Shown here: piece by piece, positions 1-7,614 of the stretch
Layout: every line of letters starts with the position of its first letter
Numbering within the stretch: position 1 is the stretch's first letter
Assembly: GCA_964424455.1 (NCBI GenBank)
Contig: CAYRJA010000059.1
Coordinates: 1 to 19,680 of the forward strand
Source of the DNA: CAYRJA01 sp964424455
GTDB taxonomy: Bacteria; Bacteroidota; Bacteroidia; Chitinophagales; UBA10324
Length of the DNA: 19,680 bases
Direction: 5' to 3'
Notes under the pieces: generated by a model
Database searches by the model: none
The model's input: only the letters and a program-made list of their open reading frames with translations
What the model was told of the DNA's origin: nothing
Made by a program: the position numbers and the translations under genes

Positions 1-70
1 TTTTTTCTTTTATACTTACCTGCCTTTACTTGTAGTTTTCATGCAACAATACCGTGCATAGTTATCTTTC

Positions 71-99
71 CAAAAGTATAACATAACTAAAGAAAGCAA
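71..99 (-). promoter_or_regulatory. Candidate Bacteroidota promoter for a gene to the left of the window
   Basis: Read on the minus strand, TTG (99-97) is followed after 18 bases by TACTTTTG (78-71), which matches the Bacteroidota -33/-7 pattern (TTTG...TAnnTTTG). It lies just past the stop of the DUF423 gene and points out of the window. The first two minus-strand ATGs downstream (at 57 and 42) open only 6-8 codon frames, so the gene it serves must begin left of position 1. Confidence 0.4.
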
Positions 100-112
100 C
101 AATACCTTCACT

Positions 113-502
113 CTACTTTAAATTCTTTTTCATAAAACTTAAAGCCAGCAAAAACCATCCGGTAATAAAGCACAGTCCGCCGAAAGGTGTAACAGGACCA
201 ATCCACTTATAATTTTCAAAGCCGATTAAGTCCCGGACAGACAGCAGATAAACCGATCCGGAAAAAAATAAAATCCCTGCCATAAAAAGTATTCCTGCCC
301 ATTTAGCTGATTTGATTGTTACAGAGAAATAACCGGCAATGAACAGCGCTATTGAATGATAGAACTGATAACGAACACCTGTTTCAAAAACCTGTAACAG
401 TTCAGGAGTTAATCTTTCTTTCAGTGCATGAGCGCCAAAAGCGCCAAGTATCACAGCAGTCATGGCAAGTAAACTTGCAGTAGTATAAAATGTCCGTTGC
501 AT
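113..502 (-). CDS. DUF423 family small integral membrane protein
   Basis: 129-residue protein of the DUF423 (YgdD-like) family, whose members are about 120-130 residues long with four membrane helices. The N-terminal half shows the family's hallmark: a first helix ending in GAFGAHALK (about residues 20-28), followed by a stretch with TGVRYQFYHS (about 41-50) leading into the second helix. Two more hydrophobic segments follow (about 69-88 and 104-123), the latter preceded by a Gly/Pro/Phe-rich PFGG, also typical. The protein sits in the inner membrane. Its biochemical function is not established for the family. It is transcribed away from the 881-residue gene, so their shared 146-bp upstream region should hold both promoters. 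Complete and ordinary; the ATG at 502 gives the usual family length. Confidence 0.9.
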   Translation of the reverse strand: MQRTFYTTASLLAMTAVILGAFGAHALKERLTPELLQVFETGVRYQFYHSIALFIAGYFSVTIKSAKWAGILFMAGILFFSGSVYLLSVRDLIGFENYKWIGPVTPFGGLCFITGWFLLALSFMKKNLK

Positions 503-549
503 AAGCAGAGTTGTTAAAAACGATTTCAGGGCGAAGATGAATAGAAATT

Positions 550-557
550 TAGCTTTG
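550..557 (+). promoter_or_regulatory. Candidate -7 box of the 881-residue gene
   Basis: TAGCTTTG matches the Bacteroidota -7 consensus TAnnTTTG exactly. It would give a leader of about 85 nt before the ATG at 649. There is no good TTTG at -33 (only TTTC at 524-527, 22 bases upstream), so support is partial. Confidence 0.4.
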
Positions 558-648
558 CCAAATCCGGCTTATCATTCTGAGTAAAAAGAGGGAAGATTTC
601 ATTCTGGAGAAGAATAATTTTTGTCTGCTCGGAACAACGGTATAAAAA

Positions 649-3294
649 ATGAAAAAACGACTCATCATTATTTCAGTTCTTGTTCTTGTAGCGCTGGGCG
701 GTATTCGGGTTTATTATTGGGTAAAACCGCCATCACGCAATAACCACTTGGTGCGGGCAGTGCCGACAGGAGCAGCTTTCTTTTTTGAACTGAACCGACT
801 CGGACAATTGGATAAACAATATTCGCCGCTTTCTTATTACAATACACTAAAGCAACTTGCCTTTTACCGGAAAGCAGATAATTTACTTTCATCGCTTATG
901 CCGATGATAAACAGGCAAAGCGGATGGAAAGATGCATTCTTCAATCAAACCATTATTATTTCTTATCATCTGACACGGGCAGATAATTTTGAACCGGTGT
1001 TGATTGTAGATCTGCGCAAAGCAGGCGCTCCGGATATTGTAACACTTTTAAATACACTCGGCAACTCCATTACATTTAATAAACGAAAAGTGATGAGTGA
1101 AAATGTGTTCGATATTCATTTCGAGCAATCCAATAAGAATATCACACTCACTTGTATTGATAAAGTACTCATCATCAGTTCTGAATCGTTTTTGGTAGAG
1201 GATGGAATGAGTCAGATGGCGGGCAAAGCAAGTCTGTTTGAACAGGAAGGTTTTTCAAAACTAAGAAAATCAGGGAATGAGAATTTTGATGTGGCATTGT
1301 ACTTTAATTACAAAAACATTGCAGAGATGATGAGTGGATTTGCCTCGGTTGATGCACAGCCATTAACCAACTCAATCAGCCGCTTTGCTTCGTGGACGGA
1401 AGTGGATTTATCATTGAAACCCAATGGGGTATATTTTGAAGGAAACACCACTGCATCAGGTACAGATTGGATAAATCATTTTACTAAGGATGCAATACAG
1501 AACAATGCTGCAAAAACTATTTCTCCGGATAATACCGCCTTACTGTTACAGTTAGGATTATCTTCCAAAGACATGGTTACCGATAAACTCAATACTTCTC
1601 TGATAGTTGATGCAGAGTACAGCCAATACATTCGTCCGTGGATGGGAACCCAGATGGCGATGTTACTAACTGAACCGATTAATAACAACTTTTTGCCACA
1701 GAGTTTTCTGATTATTGAAACAAAAAATGAATCTCAGTCTTCTCAGTTGCTGAATAAATGGGCAGATGCAAAAAAGAAGAACGACACGGTGAACACATCT
1801 CTTTCTTACAAAGGCAAGGTCATTAATCAGTTGCAGATTGGTGAATCATTCAACAGATACTTTGGCAGCGCATTAATTCAACTGAACAATCCGTTTTTCA
1901 CTACAATAGACCATAAAGTTATTTTCTCCAACTCTCTTAATCAGTTAAAACTTTTGCTCGACAAATATTCCGACGGAAATACAATTGCAAAAAACAACGC
2001 ATCTGAACAGAAGAATACATCGCCCGGTCAGTTCTCCATCTATATTGATTTAATGCAGATGAAAGATTTTATCCGTGCTATGGGTTCAGATTCATTAGTG
2101 CAATCTTTGTCCGGAGGGTTTGACGCTGTTAAGCAATTTTCACCGATACAGATAAACTATTCGGTTGATAAGGAATTTATCAGGACAACGGGAAATATAT
2201 TATTTGCCAATTCAAAAACAGTGACTGAAAACTATCTCTGGAAAACAGCGCTGGATACGACTGCTTTAACAGCGCCACAGATTTTGTTAAGTGCAGGATA
2301 TGATAATAAAATGGTAGCAATTCAGGATGTAAATAATACGCTCTATCTCCTGAATAAAGGCGGCGACATTGTATGGAAGAAAAAATTAGATGCACCGGTA
2401 AAAGGTAAGATTGCGCAACTTGATTTTTATGGGAACGGACAGTTGCAAATGATTTTTACCACAGAAGGAAAAATCTATTTACTGAAAATGGATGGAACTT
2501 CAGTTAATAATTTTCCGATTACGCTGAGCGCACCGGCAACTTCTCCGCTGCAGATAATTGATTTTGACGGAGTGCAACAGTACCGGTTTTTTGTAGCGTG
2601 CAGCAACAAGTGTATTTATGGTTTTGAAAAAAGCGGGAAGCCCCTTGCCGGATGGAATCCGAATGCAGGAACCGGAACAGTGGACTTGCCCGTTCAGTTT
2701 TATAAAACCACAGGGAAAGAATTCATACTTGCTGTTACAACAGATGGCTCGTTGCAATTCTTCAGCCGCGAAGGAAGAAGAGTTGCCGGAGAAATAAAAT
2801 TAAAAACGCAGTTCAATGCTCCGTTTGCTTTCACCAAAGGTAATGTGCTTACTGCCATTGACACCGCTGGAAAAGTTTATTATCTGAGTATGGATGGCAA
2901 GGTGAAAACAGAATATCTGGTAGCAGACGAAAGCGGAATCAGTAATTTGATTTTAAGCTCTTCAACTGATTCGGTAAATAATTATGTACTGATGAACGAT
3001 CGGCATATATGGGGAATACGAAATGATGCGGATTATACTTTTGATTATGAGTTTGCCAACAAGAACTACAAACAATTATTTCTTCTCAGCGACCCGATTA
3101 CTAATGCGGCTGCAATAGGTGTAACAGACACTATTTCTCAGCAAATCTATCTGTTTGACAATAAAGGAAATTTGTATCCGTCATTTCCGAAACGCGGTTC
3201 TTTCGCCTATGTTTTCGATGATTTATCCGGCAATAAAGTAAAGGTCGTTATTACTTGTATTAACGGAAAGGAAGTGATTGCTTATGAGTTGTGA
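649..3294 (+). CDS. Membrane-anchored DUF3352-like protein with C-terminal beta-propeller
   Basis: 881 residues. The N-terminus (about 4-25, Lys-Arg followed by a hydrophobic run) is an uncleaved signal anchor or signal peptide without a lipobox, so the body is probably periplasmic. Residues about 35-520 form a long region of alternating strands and helices that begins with PTGAAFFFELN and resembles Bacteroidota proteins labelled DUF3352 or hypothetical. Residues about 540-881 contain repeated units of the type 'LYLLNKGGDIVWKKKL', 'GKIYLLKMDGT', 'CIYGFEKSGKPLAGW' and 'GKVYYLSMDGKV', the pattern of PQQ/WD-like propeller blades. No catalytic motif is visible. It stands alone: DUF423 diverges from it, and the gene-poor junction of the R-M island follows. 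The function is unknown; a scaffold or binding role is only a guess from the propeller. The frame is intact throughout. Confidence 0.8.
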   Translation: MKKRLIIISVLVLVALGGIRVYYWVKPPSRNNHLVRAVPTGAAFFFELNRLGQLDKQYSPLSYYNTLKQLAFYRKADNLLSSLMPMINRQSGWKDAFFNQTIIISYHLTRADNFEPVLIVDLRKAGAPDIVTLLNTLGNSITFNKRKVMSENVFDIHFEQSNKNITLTCIDKVLIISSESFLVEDGMSQMAGKASLFEQEGFSKLRKSGNENFDVALYFNYKNIAEMMSGFASVDAQPLTNSISRFASWTEVDLSLKPNGVYFEGNTTASGTDWINHFTKDAIQNNAAKTISPDNTALLLQLGLSSKDMVTDKLNTSLIVDAEYSQYIRPWMGTQMAMLLTEPINNNFLPQSFLIIETKNESQSSQLLNKWADAKKKNDTVNTSLSYKGKVINQLQIGESFNRYFGSALIQLNNPFFTTIDHKVIFSNSLNQLKLLLDKYSDGNTIAKNNASEQKNTSPGQFSIYIDLMQMKDFIRAMGSDSLVQSLSGGFDAVKQFSPIQINYSVDKEFIRTTGNILFANSKTVTENYLWKTALDTTALTAPQILLSAGYDNKMVAIQDVNNTLYLLNKGGDIVWKKKLDAPVKGKIAQLDFYGNGQLQMIFTTEGKIYLLKMDGTSVNNFPITLSAPATSPLQIIDFDGVQQYRFFVACSNKCIYGFEKSGKPLAGWNPNAGTGTVDLPVQFYKTTGKEFILAVTTDGSLQFFSREGRRVAGEIKLKTQFNAPFAFTKGNVLTAIDTAGKVYYLSMDGKVKTEYLVADESGISNLILSSSTDSVNNYVLMNDRHIWGIRNDADYTFDYEFANKNYKQLFLLSDPITNAAAIGVTDTISQQIYLFDNKGNLYPSFPKRGSFAYVFDDLSGNKVKVVITCINGKEVIAYEL

Positions 3295-3627
3295 GTCGTT
3301 CCTTTATTTGCTCAGTACACAAAACGATTCGATGCTTAATGGAGTTGCTACATAGAAGCACAACACTATCACTATGCACTCAGATCTGATATAAGCACAC
3401 AGTTTGGTTAGCCACTTCACTCGTTATTTCTCTTAAATTCCTATTGGCTGTATATGGTATTGTCTGTCCGAAGCTATATTGTTTCATGTCAGCACGAAGG
3501 TAAGTAAAAGCGATTTACATTAAAGGCGATGTCGTTACAAGTTTGCAGTCAGCCCGTGCGTTTTGGAAAATAACTCGTTGTTAATAAGTTTTCTTTCAAG
3601 AATTATTTTCAAGTCGCAAAACCTTTG

Positions 3628-3635
3628 TAAGTTTG
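3628..3635 (+). promoter_or_regulatory. Promoter -7 box of the R-M operon
   Basis: TAAGTTTG is an exact match to TAnnTTTG. It predicts a start of transcription near 3642 and a leader of only about 24 nt before the ATG at 3666. A TTTG at -33 is not evident, which would fit a promoter dependent on or modulated by a regulator. Its last three bases are also the first bases of the palindrome. Confidence 0.5.
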
Positions 3636-3649
3636 TCAATATTTGACAA
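3633..3649. promoter_or_regulatory. Palindromic operator candidate for the XRE regulator
   Basis: TTGTCAA, spacer TAT, TTGACAA: perfect 7-bp arms with a 3-bp spacer, ending 16 bp before the XRE start codon. It overlaps the 3' end of the -7 box and covers the expected transcription start, where a bound XRE dimer would block RNA polymerase. R-M controller (C) proteins commonly autoregulate through such short inverted repeats. That this protein binds here is inference from position and symmetry. Confidence 0.55.
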
Positions 3650-3665
3650 GTCGCAATAAGGCACA

Positions 3666-3974
3666 ATGAAATCTCAACAATCTGAATTTGGTCAGCACAT
3701 TCGGGAACTCCGTAAAGCCAAAGAACAAACTTTGCATCAGGTCTCAAAAGGAACTGATATTGATTCTCCGATGCTCAGTAAACTTGAAAGAGGTGAGAGA
3801 TTACCAACTGAGGCACAACTAAAAAAACTTGCAAAGCATTTCAAGGTTGCTGAATCAGAATTGAAAGTCATGGCAACTGCTGAAAGAATAATTAAGGAAT
3901 ACGGTGTCAACGATACTACTTACGATGCTGTCAATTTAGTAATGGAACAATTAACACCATACCTCAAAAAATGA
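3666..3974 (+). CDS. XRE-family HTH regulator of the R-M system
   Basis: 102 residues. Residues about 8-62 are a Cro/C1-type helix-turn-helix: FGQHIRELRKAKE, then QVSKGTDID, the recognition helix region SPMLSKLERGERLPT, and LKKLAKHFKV. The remaining 40 residues are helical and may be a dimerisation tail. Small XRE proteins at the head of R-M operons act as controller or timing proteins, delaying nuclease expression until DNA is methylated. This gene is first in the operon and its stop overlaps the start of the first methyltransferase by 4 bp (ATGA), so translation is likely coupled. Autoregulation through the palindrome at 3633-3649 is likely. Control of the endonuclease gene, which lies on the other strand with its own upstream region, is possible but I do not see the same palindrome there. 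Confidence 0.85.
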   Translation: MKSQQSEFGQHIRELRKAKEQTLHQVSKGTDIDSPMLSKLERGERLPTEAQLKKLAKHFKVAESELKVMATAERIIKEYGVNDTTYDAVNLVMEQLTPYLKK

Positions 3975-4810
3975 AAAAGCTAATTAAGGATTCGTTTGAG
4001 TTGTATTTGCAAGATGCAATACAAGGTTTGTCTGCTCTGCCTGACAAGTCGTTTGACTTGGCAATTTGTGACCCGCCTTATGGTGCTGCAACTTCTGCAA
4101 ACTGGAATTATGACGGCTCAAAAAAATTAAATGGCTTCGGTGGCAACTGGAAGCTGAACAGTGAGGAATGGGATTTACTAACTGGAAACGATATTTTCAA
4201 AAGCACTCACCAATGGCTTACTCAACTGAAAAGATTAGTGAAGCCAACTGGTTCAATTTGGATTCATTCAACTTATCACAATTCAGGTTTTGTAAATGTC
4301 CTTTGTCAGTTGCTTGGGTTGGAAATAATAAATGAAGTTGCTTGGTATAAACGAAACGCTTTTCCGAATTTGTCGCAAAGAAGATTGACTGCAAGCCATG
4401 AAACAATTTTGTGGGTTCATACAGGCGGTGAGAAACAACGCAAATACAATTTCAATTATGATGATGTGAAGAAAGCAAAATTCTCAGGCGACAATTTGAA
4501 AGAACCCGATAAACAATTGAGAACTGTTTGGGATATTCCAAACAACAAAGCGAAAGATGAATTGAAGTTTGGAACGCACCCGACACAAAAACCACTTAGA
4601 GTTTCTGAACGGTTGCTGCTTATCAGTGGTGTCAAAGGCGGCAAACTGCTTGTGCCGTTTGCAGGTTCGGGAACGGAAATGATTGCAGGCATTAAATATG
4701 GAATGCATCCTGTCGGTTTTGAAACAAACGAAGAATATTTTGAGCTTGCCAAAGAGAGAATTTTGTTTGAAGAAAATAATGTAAAAAGTCAACTGCTTTT
4801 AGAATGCTGA
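3971..4810 (+). CDS. Beta-class amino DNA methyltransferase (DpnA-like)
   Basis: 279 residues; transfers a methyl group from AdoMet to the exocyclic amino group of adenine (or cytosine-N4) in a specific site. The catalytic motif IV, DPPY, is at residues 34-37 and the AdoMet-binding motif I, FAGSGT, is near the C-terminus (230-235), preceded by HPTQKP (203-208). This order (IV before I) defines the beta class. The central NAFPNLSQRR...HETILW and the TVWDIP...HPTQKP block resemble what I recall of DpnA of the DpnII system. Start and stop overlap the neighbours (4 bp with the XRE gene, 7 bp with the next methyltransferase), so the three are one translationally coupled unit. Adenine-N6 is the more likely target, by resemblance to DpnA; the recognition sequence cannot be read from the gene. 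Confidence 0.88.
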   Translation: MKKLIKDSFELYLQDAIQGLSALPDKSFDLAICDPPYGAATSANWNYDGSKKLNGFGGNWKLNSEEWDLLTGNDIFKSTHQWLTQLKRLVKPTGSIWIHSTYHNSGFVNVLCQLLGLEIINEVAWYKRNAFPNLSQRRLTASHETILWVHTGGEKQRKYNFNYDDVKKAKFSGDNLKEPDKQLRTVWDIPNNKAKDELKFGTHPTQKPLRVSERLLLISGVKGGKLLVPFAGSGTEMIAGIKYGMHPVGFETNEEYFELAKERILFEENNVKSQLLLEC

Positions 4811-5688
4811 AACCAAAAAATATTATTGAGCCAGTTATTAAGTGGTCGGGTAGCAAAAGATATGTTGCTCCTGAATTGAGTAAATACATTGTCAAACAGA
4901 AAAGATACATTGAGCCATTCATTGGCGGTGGTTCAATGTTGCCATTCCGACAAATTCCAAAAGCTGTTGCAAGTGATATTATTCCTGAACTTGTAAATCT
5001 CTGGAAGCAGATTAAGAGCAATCCTGAACTTGTCGCAAACGAATATCAAACTCGTTGGGATAGGTTGCAAACCGAAGGTCATAGCGTTTACTATGAAGTT
5101 CGGGATAACTTCAACAAAACTAAAAATGAGTTTGACTTTTTATTTCTTACTCGCACTTGTGTGAACGGACTTATCCGTTATAATACAAACGGAGAATTCA
5201 ATAATTCAATGCACAAAAACCGTCCGGGAATAAATCCGAAAAGTTTTAGAGAGATTCTTTTGAAGTGGAGTTACTTCATCAAAGAAGTTGAGTTTAGAAA
5301 ATGTGATTACAGAGAAACTCTTGCTGATGCAAACAAAAACGACTTTGTCTTTCTTGACCCACCTTACGGTGGCACTAAAGACAGATACACGAAAACAGAA
5401 TTTAATCTGCAAGATTTTTACAACGAACTTGAACGACTTAACTCTGTTGGTGCAAAATGGATTTTGACTTTTGATGGAACGGCTGGCAATCGTGAATACG
5501 ATTATCAGTTGCCAAAGGAACTTTACAAACACAAATCAGAAATCAAAACTGGTAACTCACCTTTTACAAAGGCAATGAAAACAAGTATTGATGCAGTTTA
5601 CGAATCAGTGTATTTCAATTTTCAAACCACTGCTGAATTGCGAGGCAATGTCAACAAGAATCTTACTCAGGAATTTGCTTTCGTCTGA
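4804..5688 (+). CDS. Alpha-class (D12/Dam-like) adenine-N6 DNA methyltransferase
   Basis: 294 residues. The D12-class order is clear: KWSGSK at 13-18, the AdoMet motif PFIGGGS at 38-44, a target-recognition region with FLTRTCVNGLIRYN (about 114-127), and the catalytic DPPY at 185-188. It methylates adenine-N6 in double-stranded DNA. It is the last gene of the plus-strand R-M operon and overlaps the beta-class enzyme by 7 bp. Having two unlike methyltransferases usually means that each strand of an asymmetric target has its own enzyme, or (DpnII type) that one enzyme also handles single-stranded DNA. The final 28 codons lie opposite the end of the endonuclease gene. Residues after about 275 are poorly conserved-looking, consistent with a tail shaped by that overlap. 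Confidence 0.9.
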   Translation: MLKPKNIIEPVIKWSGSKRYVAPELSKYIVKQKRYIEPFIGGGSMLPFRQIPKAVASDIIPELVNLWKQIKSNPELVANEYQTRWDRLQTEGHSVYYEVRDNFNKTKNEFDFLFLTRTCVNGLIRYNTNGEFNNSMHKNRPGINPKSFREILLKWSYFIKEVEFRKCDYRETLADANKNDFVFLDPPYGGTKDRYTKTEFNLQDFYNELERLNSVGAKWILTFDGTAGNREYDYQLPKELYKHKSEIKTGNSPFTKAMKTSIDAVYESVYFNFQTTAELRGNVNKNLTQEFAFV

Positions 5689-7590
5689 AAGCAAGATGTG
5701 TCCGATTGAAGGAGTGCCGTCACTCTTAAACTCAAAAGCAAAAATGAAATCAAGTTTTCCCTCTTTCATTGACGCTTTCATTTCTGCTAAACTCTTGTAA
5801 ACAAAAGCACCACCTGAAAGCGAAGCGAAATTTGTGAGTGGTGTGTTTTTCCCGCCAAATAATTTCCAGTCAGTTTTACTTTGCTTGTATGCTGTTGGTG
5901 CAATTTTGAAAAGTGCTTTTACATATTCAGTCAATCGCTTTCCGATATTCTCGTCTAAATCCTTTGCGTTGTTCTTTGATTCTATCACAAGAAATATTTC
6001 CTGTGTCCGTGTGTGAATCTGAATTATGTGGTCTGGTCGTTTTGCTTTTGTTGCAGAAACTCTTGGCAAAGAAGTCCAACGATATTCTGTCTTGTCTGAA
6101 AAATCCAAATAAGAAATCCCACTCCAATCGCCTCCAGGCGGGTTGCACATTGATTCAAAAATGTTCATGCCCGCTTGTCGGGCAAACATTGTGTGAATTG
6201 CTGTATCAACATCGTGTTCACCAAATGAGCCATTTGGTTTTGCGGCATTGAAAATCACTTGCACATTTTTCCTTTCTAAGTTTCTGTTTACAATGCTTGC
6301 AAGAATACCATCAGCAGAAGTGCTGCTGTCCGCTAAAACATAATTGCTCAAATTCAGAACAGCTTGCCAAAGTCCGTTTTCTGTTGCAAGTTTTGTCGGG
6401 TTCTCTTTCAGTGTTTTCCAAGTTTGTTTTACAGCAGGTCCAAAAACTATTGTGAGAATATCAATGTCGTTGCCAAATAACATTCTTGCAAGCGGAACTA
6501 AACCTCTGTCTGGTCGTGAATCATCTCCTCTTAGTTTAAAACCAGTAATCCAAACTACTATAAGAGGTTTGTTTTTCTTTTCAATTGCATCAGCAAGTGA
6601 ATTGATTTTTTCTTTTGGATAAATTTCTCGGAGAAGGTCAGCAAGTTTCTTAATGTTTCCATTTGCCACAAGGCAAATAGGAATTTCTTTCGCACCAATT
6701 GAAAGTAAATTCAGTGCTTGAGTTTTTGTAAGAAGCGTCTTAAATGTTTTGGTAACTTTTACTTTCTCTGAAGATTTCTTTTTCCAAATCTGTTTGTTAG
6801 GGTGGTTCTTAATCCACTCGGCTTTTTTCTGTCCTGAAGAAAATTTCAGAAATTCTTCCCACTCCAATGCTTTAAATGTGTCGGTTCTTTTTCTGTCATT
6901 GGAAAGAATTTTTACAAGCGTTGTTCCTTTTTCAATCAGCACATCTAAAGCATCATTGGTTTGGCTTTCTTCAATGATGCACTTTAATAAAACTAAACTT
7001 GCATTAACTCCGAAAATGTGCATGAACTTTTTCCGTAAGTCGTCTGTGATTGCTGGATGTGCCTGATAAATTGGAACGCAAACAACACTCAAAGTTTTGG
7101 AAGAAGTGAGATAAGAAAATGGAACAATTGGATTTGGAAACCTCGGTGCTTTCACATTCCTGTCAGCATCTAACTCAACTCCTCCAATTTCTGCGAAGTA
7201 GAAATAGGGGATTCCTATTTCAGCACAAGTAACGGCTCTGCCGTTTCTTTGCCACGCATTATTTCCTGCTGGCAAAGCATTGCAAAATTCAATTGCAAGT
7301 AAAAGTTGTTCGGTCTTGTTGTCTGCTGAAACCTTTGTTATGTAAGCATCGGTTGCCTCTCGTAAAGGTGCTCCGTATTTCGTGAGTTCTGAATTGAAGT
7401 TTACATTCCACCTGTCATGCCCGCCAAGCAATTCAACTTCAAAAATCTCTTTGCCTTCGTTTTTAATGCTGTATGAAGGCATGAAAATATTTTTGTTTTT
7501 GGATTCAACTGCTCCATCGTAAGCAGCCGAAATTAGTTTTAATGCTCTTTCACATTCAATGATATTGTCCCCGTGAATTCTAAGCTTCAT
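5605..7590 (-). CDS. Probable restriction endonuclease of the island
   Basis: 661 residues; assigned mainly by context (convergent with two cognate-type methyltransferases) plus a credible nuclease core. Near the C-terminus, P519-D520 followed 17 residues later by E537-S-K539, with a hydrophobic strand before ESK, fits the PD-(D/E)XK fold, which cuts DNA with Mg2+. Two other striking blocks are visible: IEFCNALPAGN with AWQRNGRA (about 100-119) and LRGDDSRPDRGLVPL (353-367), both dense in charged and invariant-looking residues. Size is large for an orthodox type IIP enzyme (about 250-350) and closer to type IIS or multi-domain enzymes. I do not recognise the family with certainty. The last 84 bp run antisense to the end of the alpha methyltransferase gene. 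The frame is intact, so the system appears functional. The start at 7590 is the first ATG of the open frame. Confidence 0.75.
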   Translation of the reverse strand: MKLRIHGDNIIECERALKLISAAYDGAVESKNKNIFMPSYSIKNEGKEIFEVELLGGHDRWNVNFNSELTKYGAPLREATDAYITKVSADNKTEQLLLAIEFCNALPAGNNAWQRNGRAVTCAEIGIPYFYFAEIGGVELDADRNVKAPRFPNPIVPFSYLTSSKTLSVVCVPIYQAHPAITDDLRKKFMHIFGVNASLVLLKCIIEESQTNDALDVLIEKGTTLVKILSNDRKRTDTFKALEWEEFLKFSSGQKKAEWIKNHPNKQIWKKKSSEKVKVTKTFKTLLTKTQALNLLSIGAKEIPICLVANGNIKKLADLLREIYPKEKINSLADAIEKKNKPLIVVWITGFKLRGDDSRPDRGLVPLARMLFGNDIDILTIVFGPAVKQTWKTLKENPTKLATENGLWQAVLNLSNYVLADSSTSADGILASIVNRNLERKNVQVIFNAAKPNGSFGEHDVDTAIHTMFARQAGMNIFESMCNPPGGDWSGISYLDFSDKTEYRWTSLPRVSATKAKRPDHIIQIHTRTQEIFLVIESKNNAKDLDENIGKRLTEYVKALFKIAPTAYKQSKTDWKLFGGKNTPLTNFASLSGGAFVYKSLAEMKASMKEGKLDFIFAFEFKSDGTPSIGHILLSDESKFLSKILVDIASQFSSGLKIEIH

Positions 7591-7606
7591 ATAGTAAATA
7601 AAAGTC

Positions 7607-7614
7607 TAAATGTA
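7607..7614 (-). promoter_or_regulatory. Weak -7 box candidate for the endonuclease gene
   Basis: On the minus strand TACATTTA matches TAnnTTTG except for the last base, 16 bp upstream of the ATG. TTTG (7642-7639) lies 24 bases further up, a longer spacing than usual. The XRE palindrome is not present here. The rest of 7615-7789 holds no gene that I can support. Confidence 0.25.

Larger units (their letters stand above)
3610..3656 (+). repeat. 10-bp direct repeat upstream of the XRE regulator gene
   Basis: CAAGTCGCAA occurs at 3610-3619 and again at 3647-3656, start to start 37 bp apart. The two copies bracket the -7 box and the palindrome. The second copy shares its first three bases with the right arm of the palindrome. 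They could be half-operators for the XRE protein or chance; nothing else in the sequence decides this. Confidence 0.45.
3295..3665. other. Gene-poor junction left of the restriction-modification island
   Basis: 371 bp without a convincing gene; the only longer frame crossing it (minus, 3535-3747) is the shadow of the XRE gene. The right end holds the direct repeats, promoter and palindrome listed separately. From 3295 to about 3600 I see no terminator, tRNA, transposase remnant or inverted terminal repeat. Its position between a core gene and a mobile-type cassette makes it the likely left boundary of the acquired segment, but no target-site duplication matching the right side (7591-7789) was found by eye. 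Confidence 0.5.

Noticed and set aside
3535..3747. A minus-strand frame of 70 residues reaching from the junction into the XRE gene
   Set aside because: It overlaps the start of the XRE gene and its promoter and has no domain.
4456..4792. Two minus-strand frames of about 100 residues opposite the beta-class methyltransferase
   Set aside because: They lie wholly inside a gene with clear catalytic motifs, show no domain of their own, and are antisense shadows.
5588..7066. Several plus-strand frames (60-112 residues) across the endonuclease gene
   Set aside because: Ser/Phe/Leu-rich, motif-less translations antisense to the 661-residue frame; the long minus frame with PD...ESK is the better explanation.
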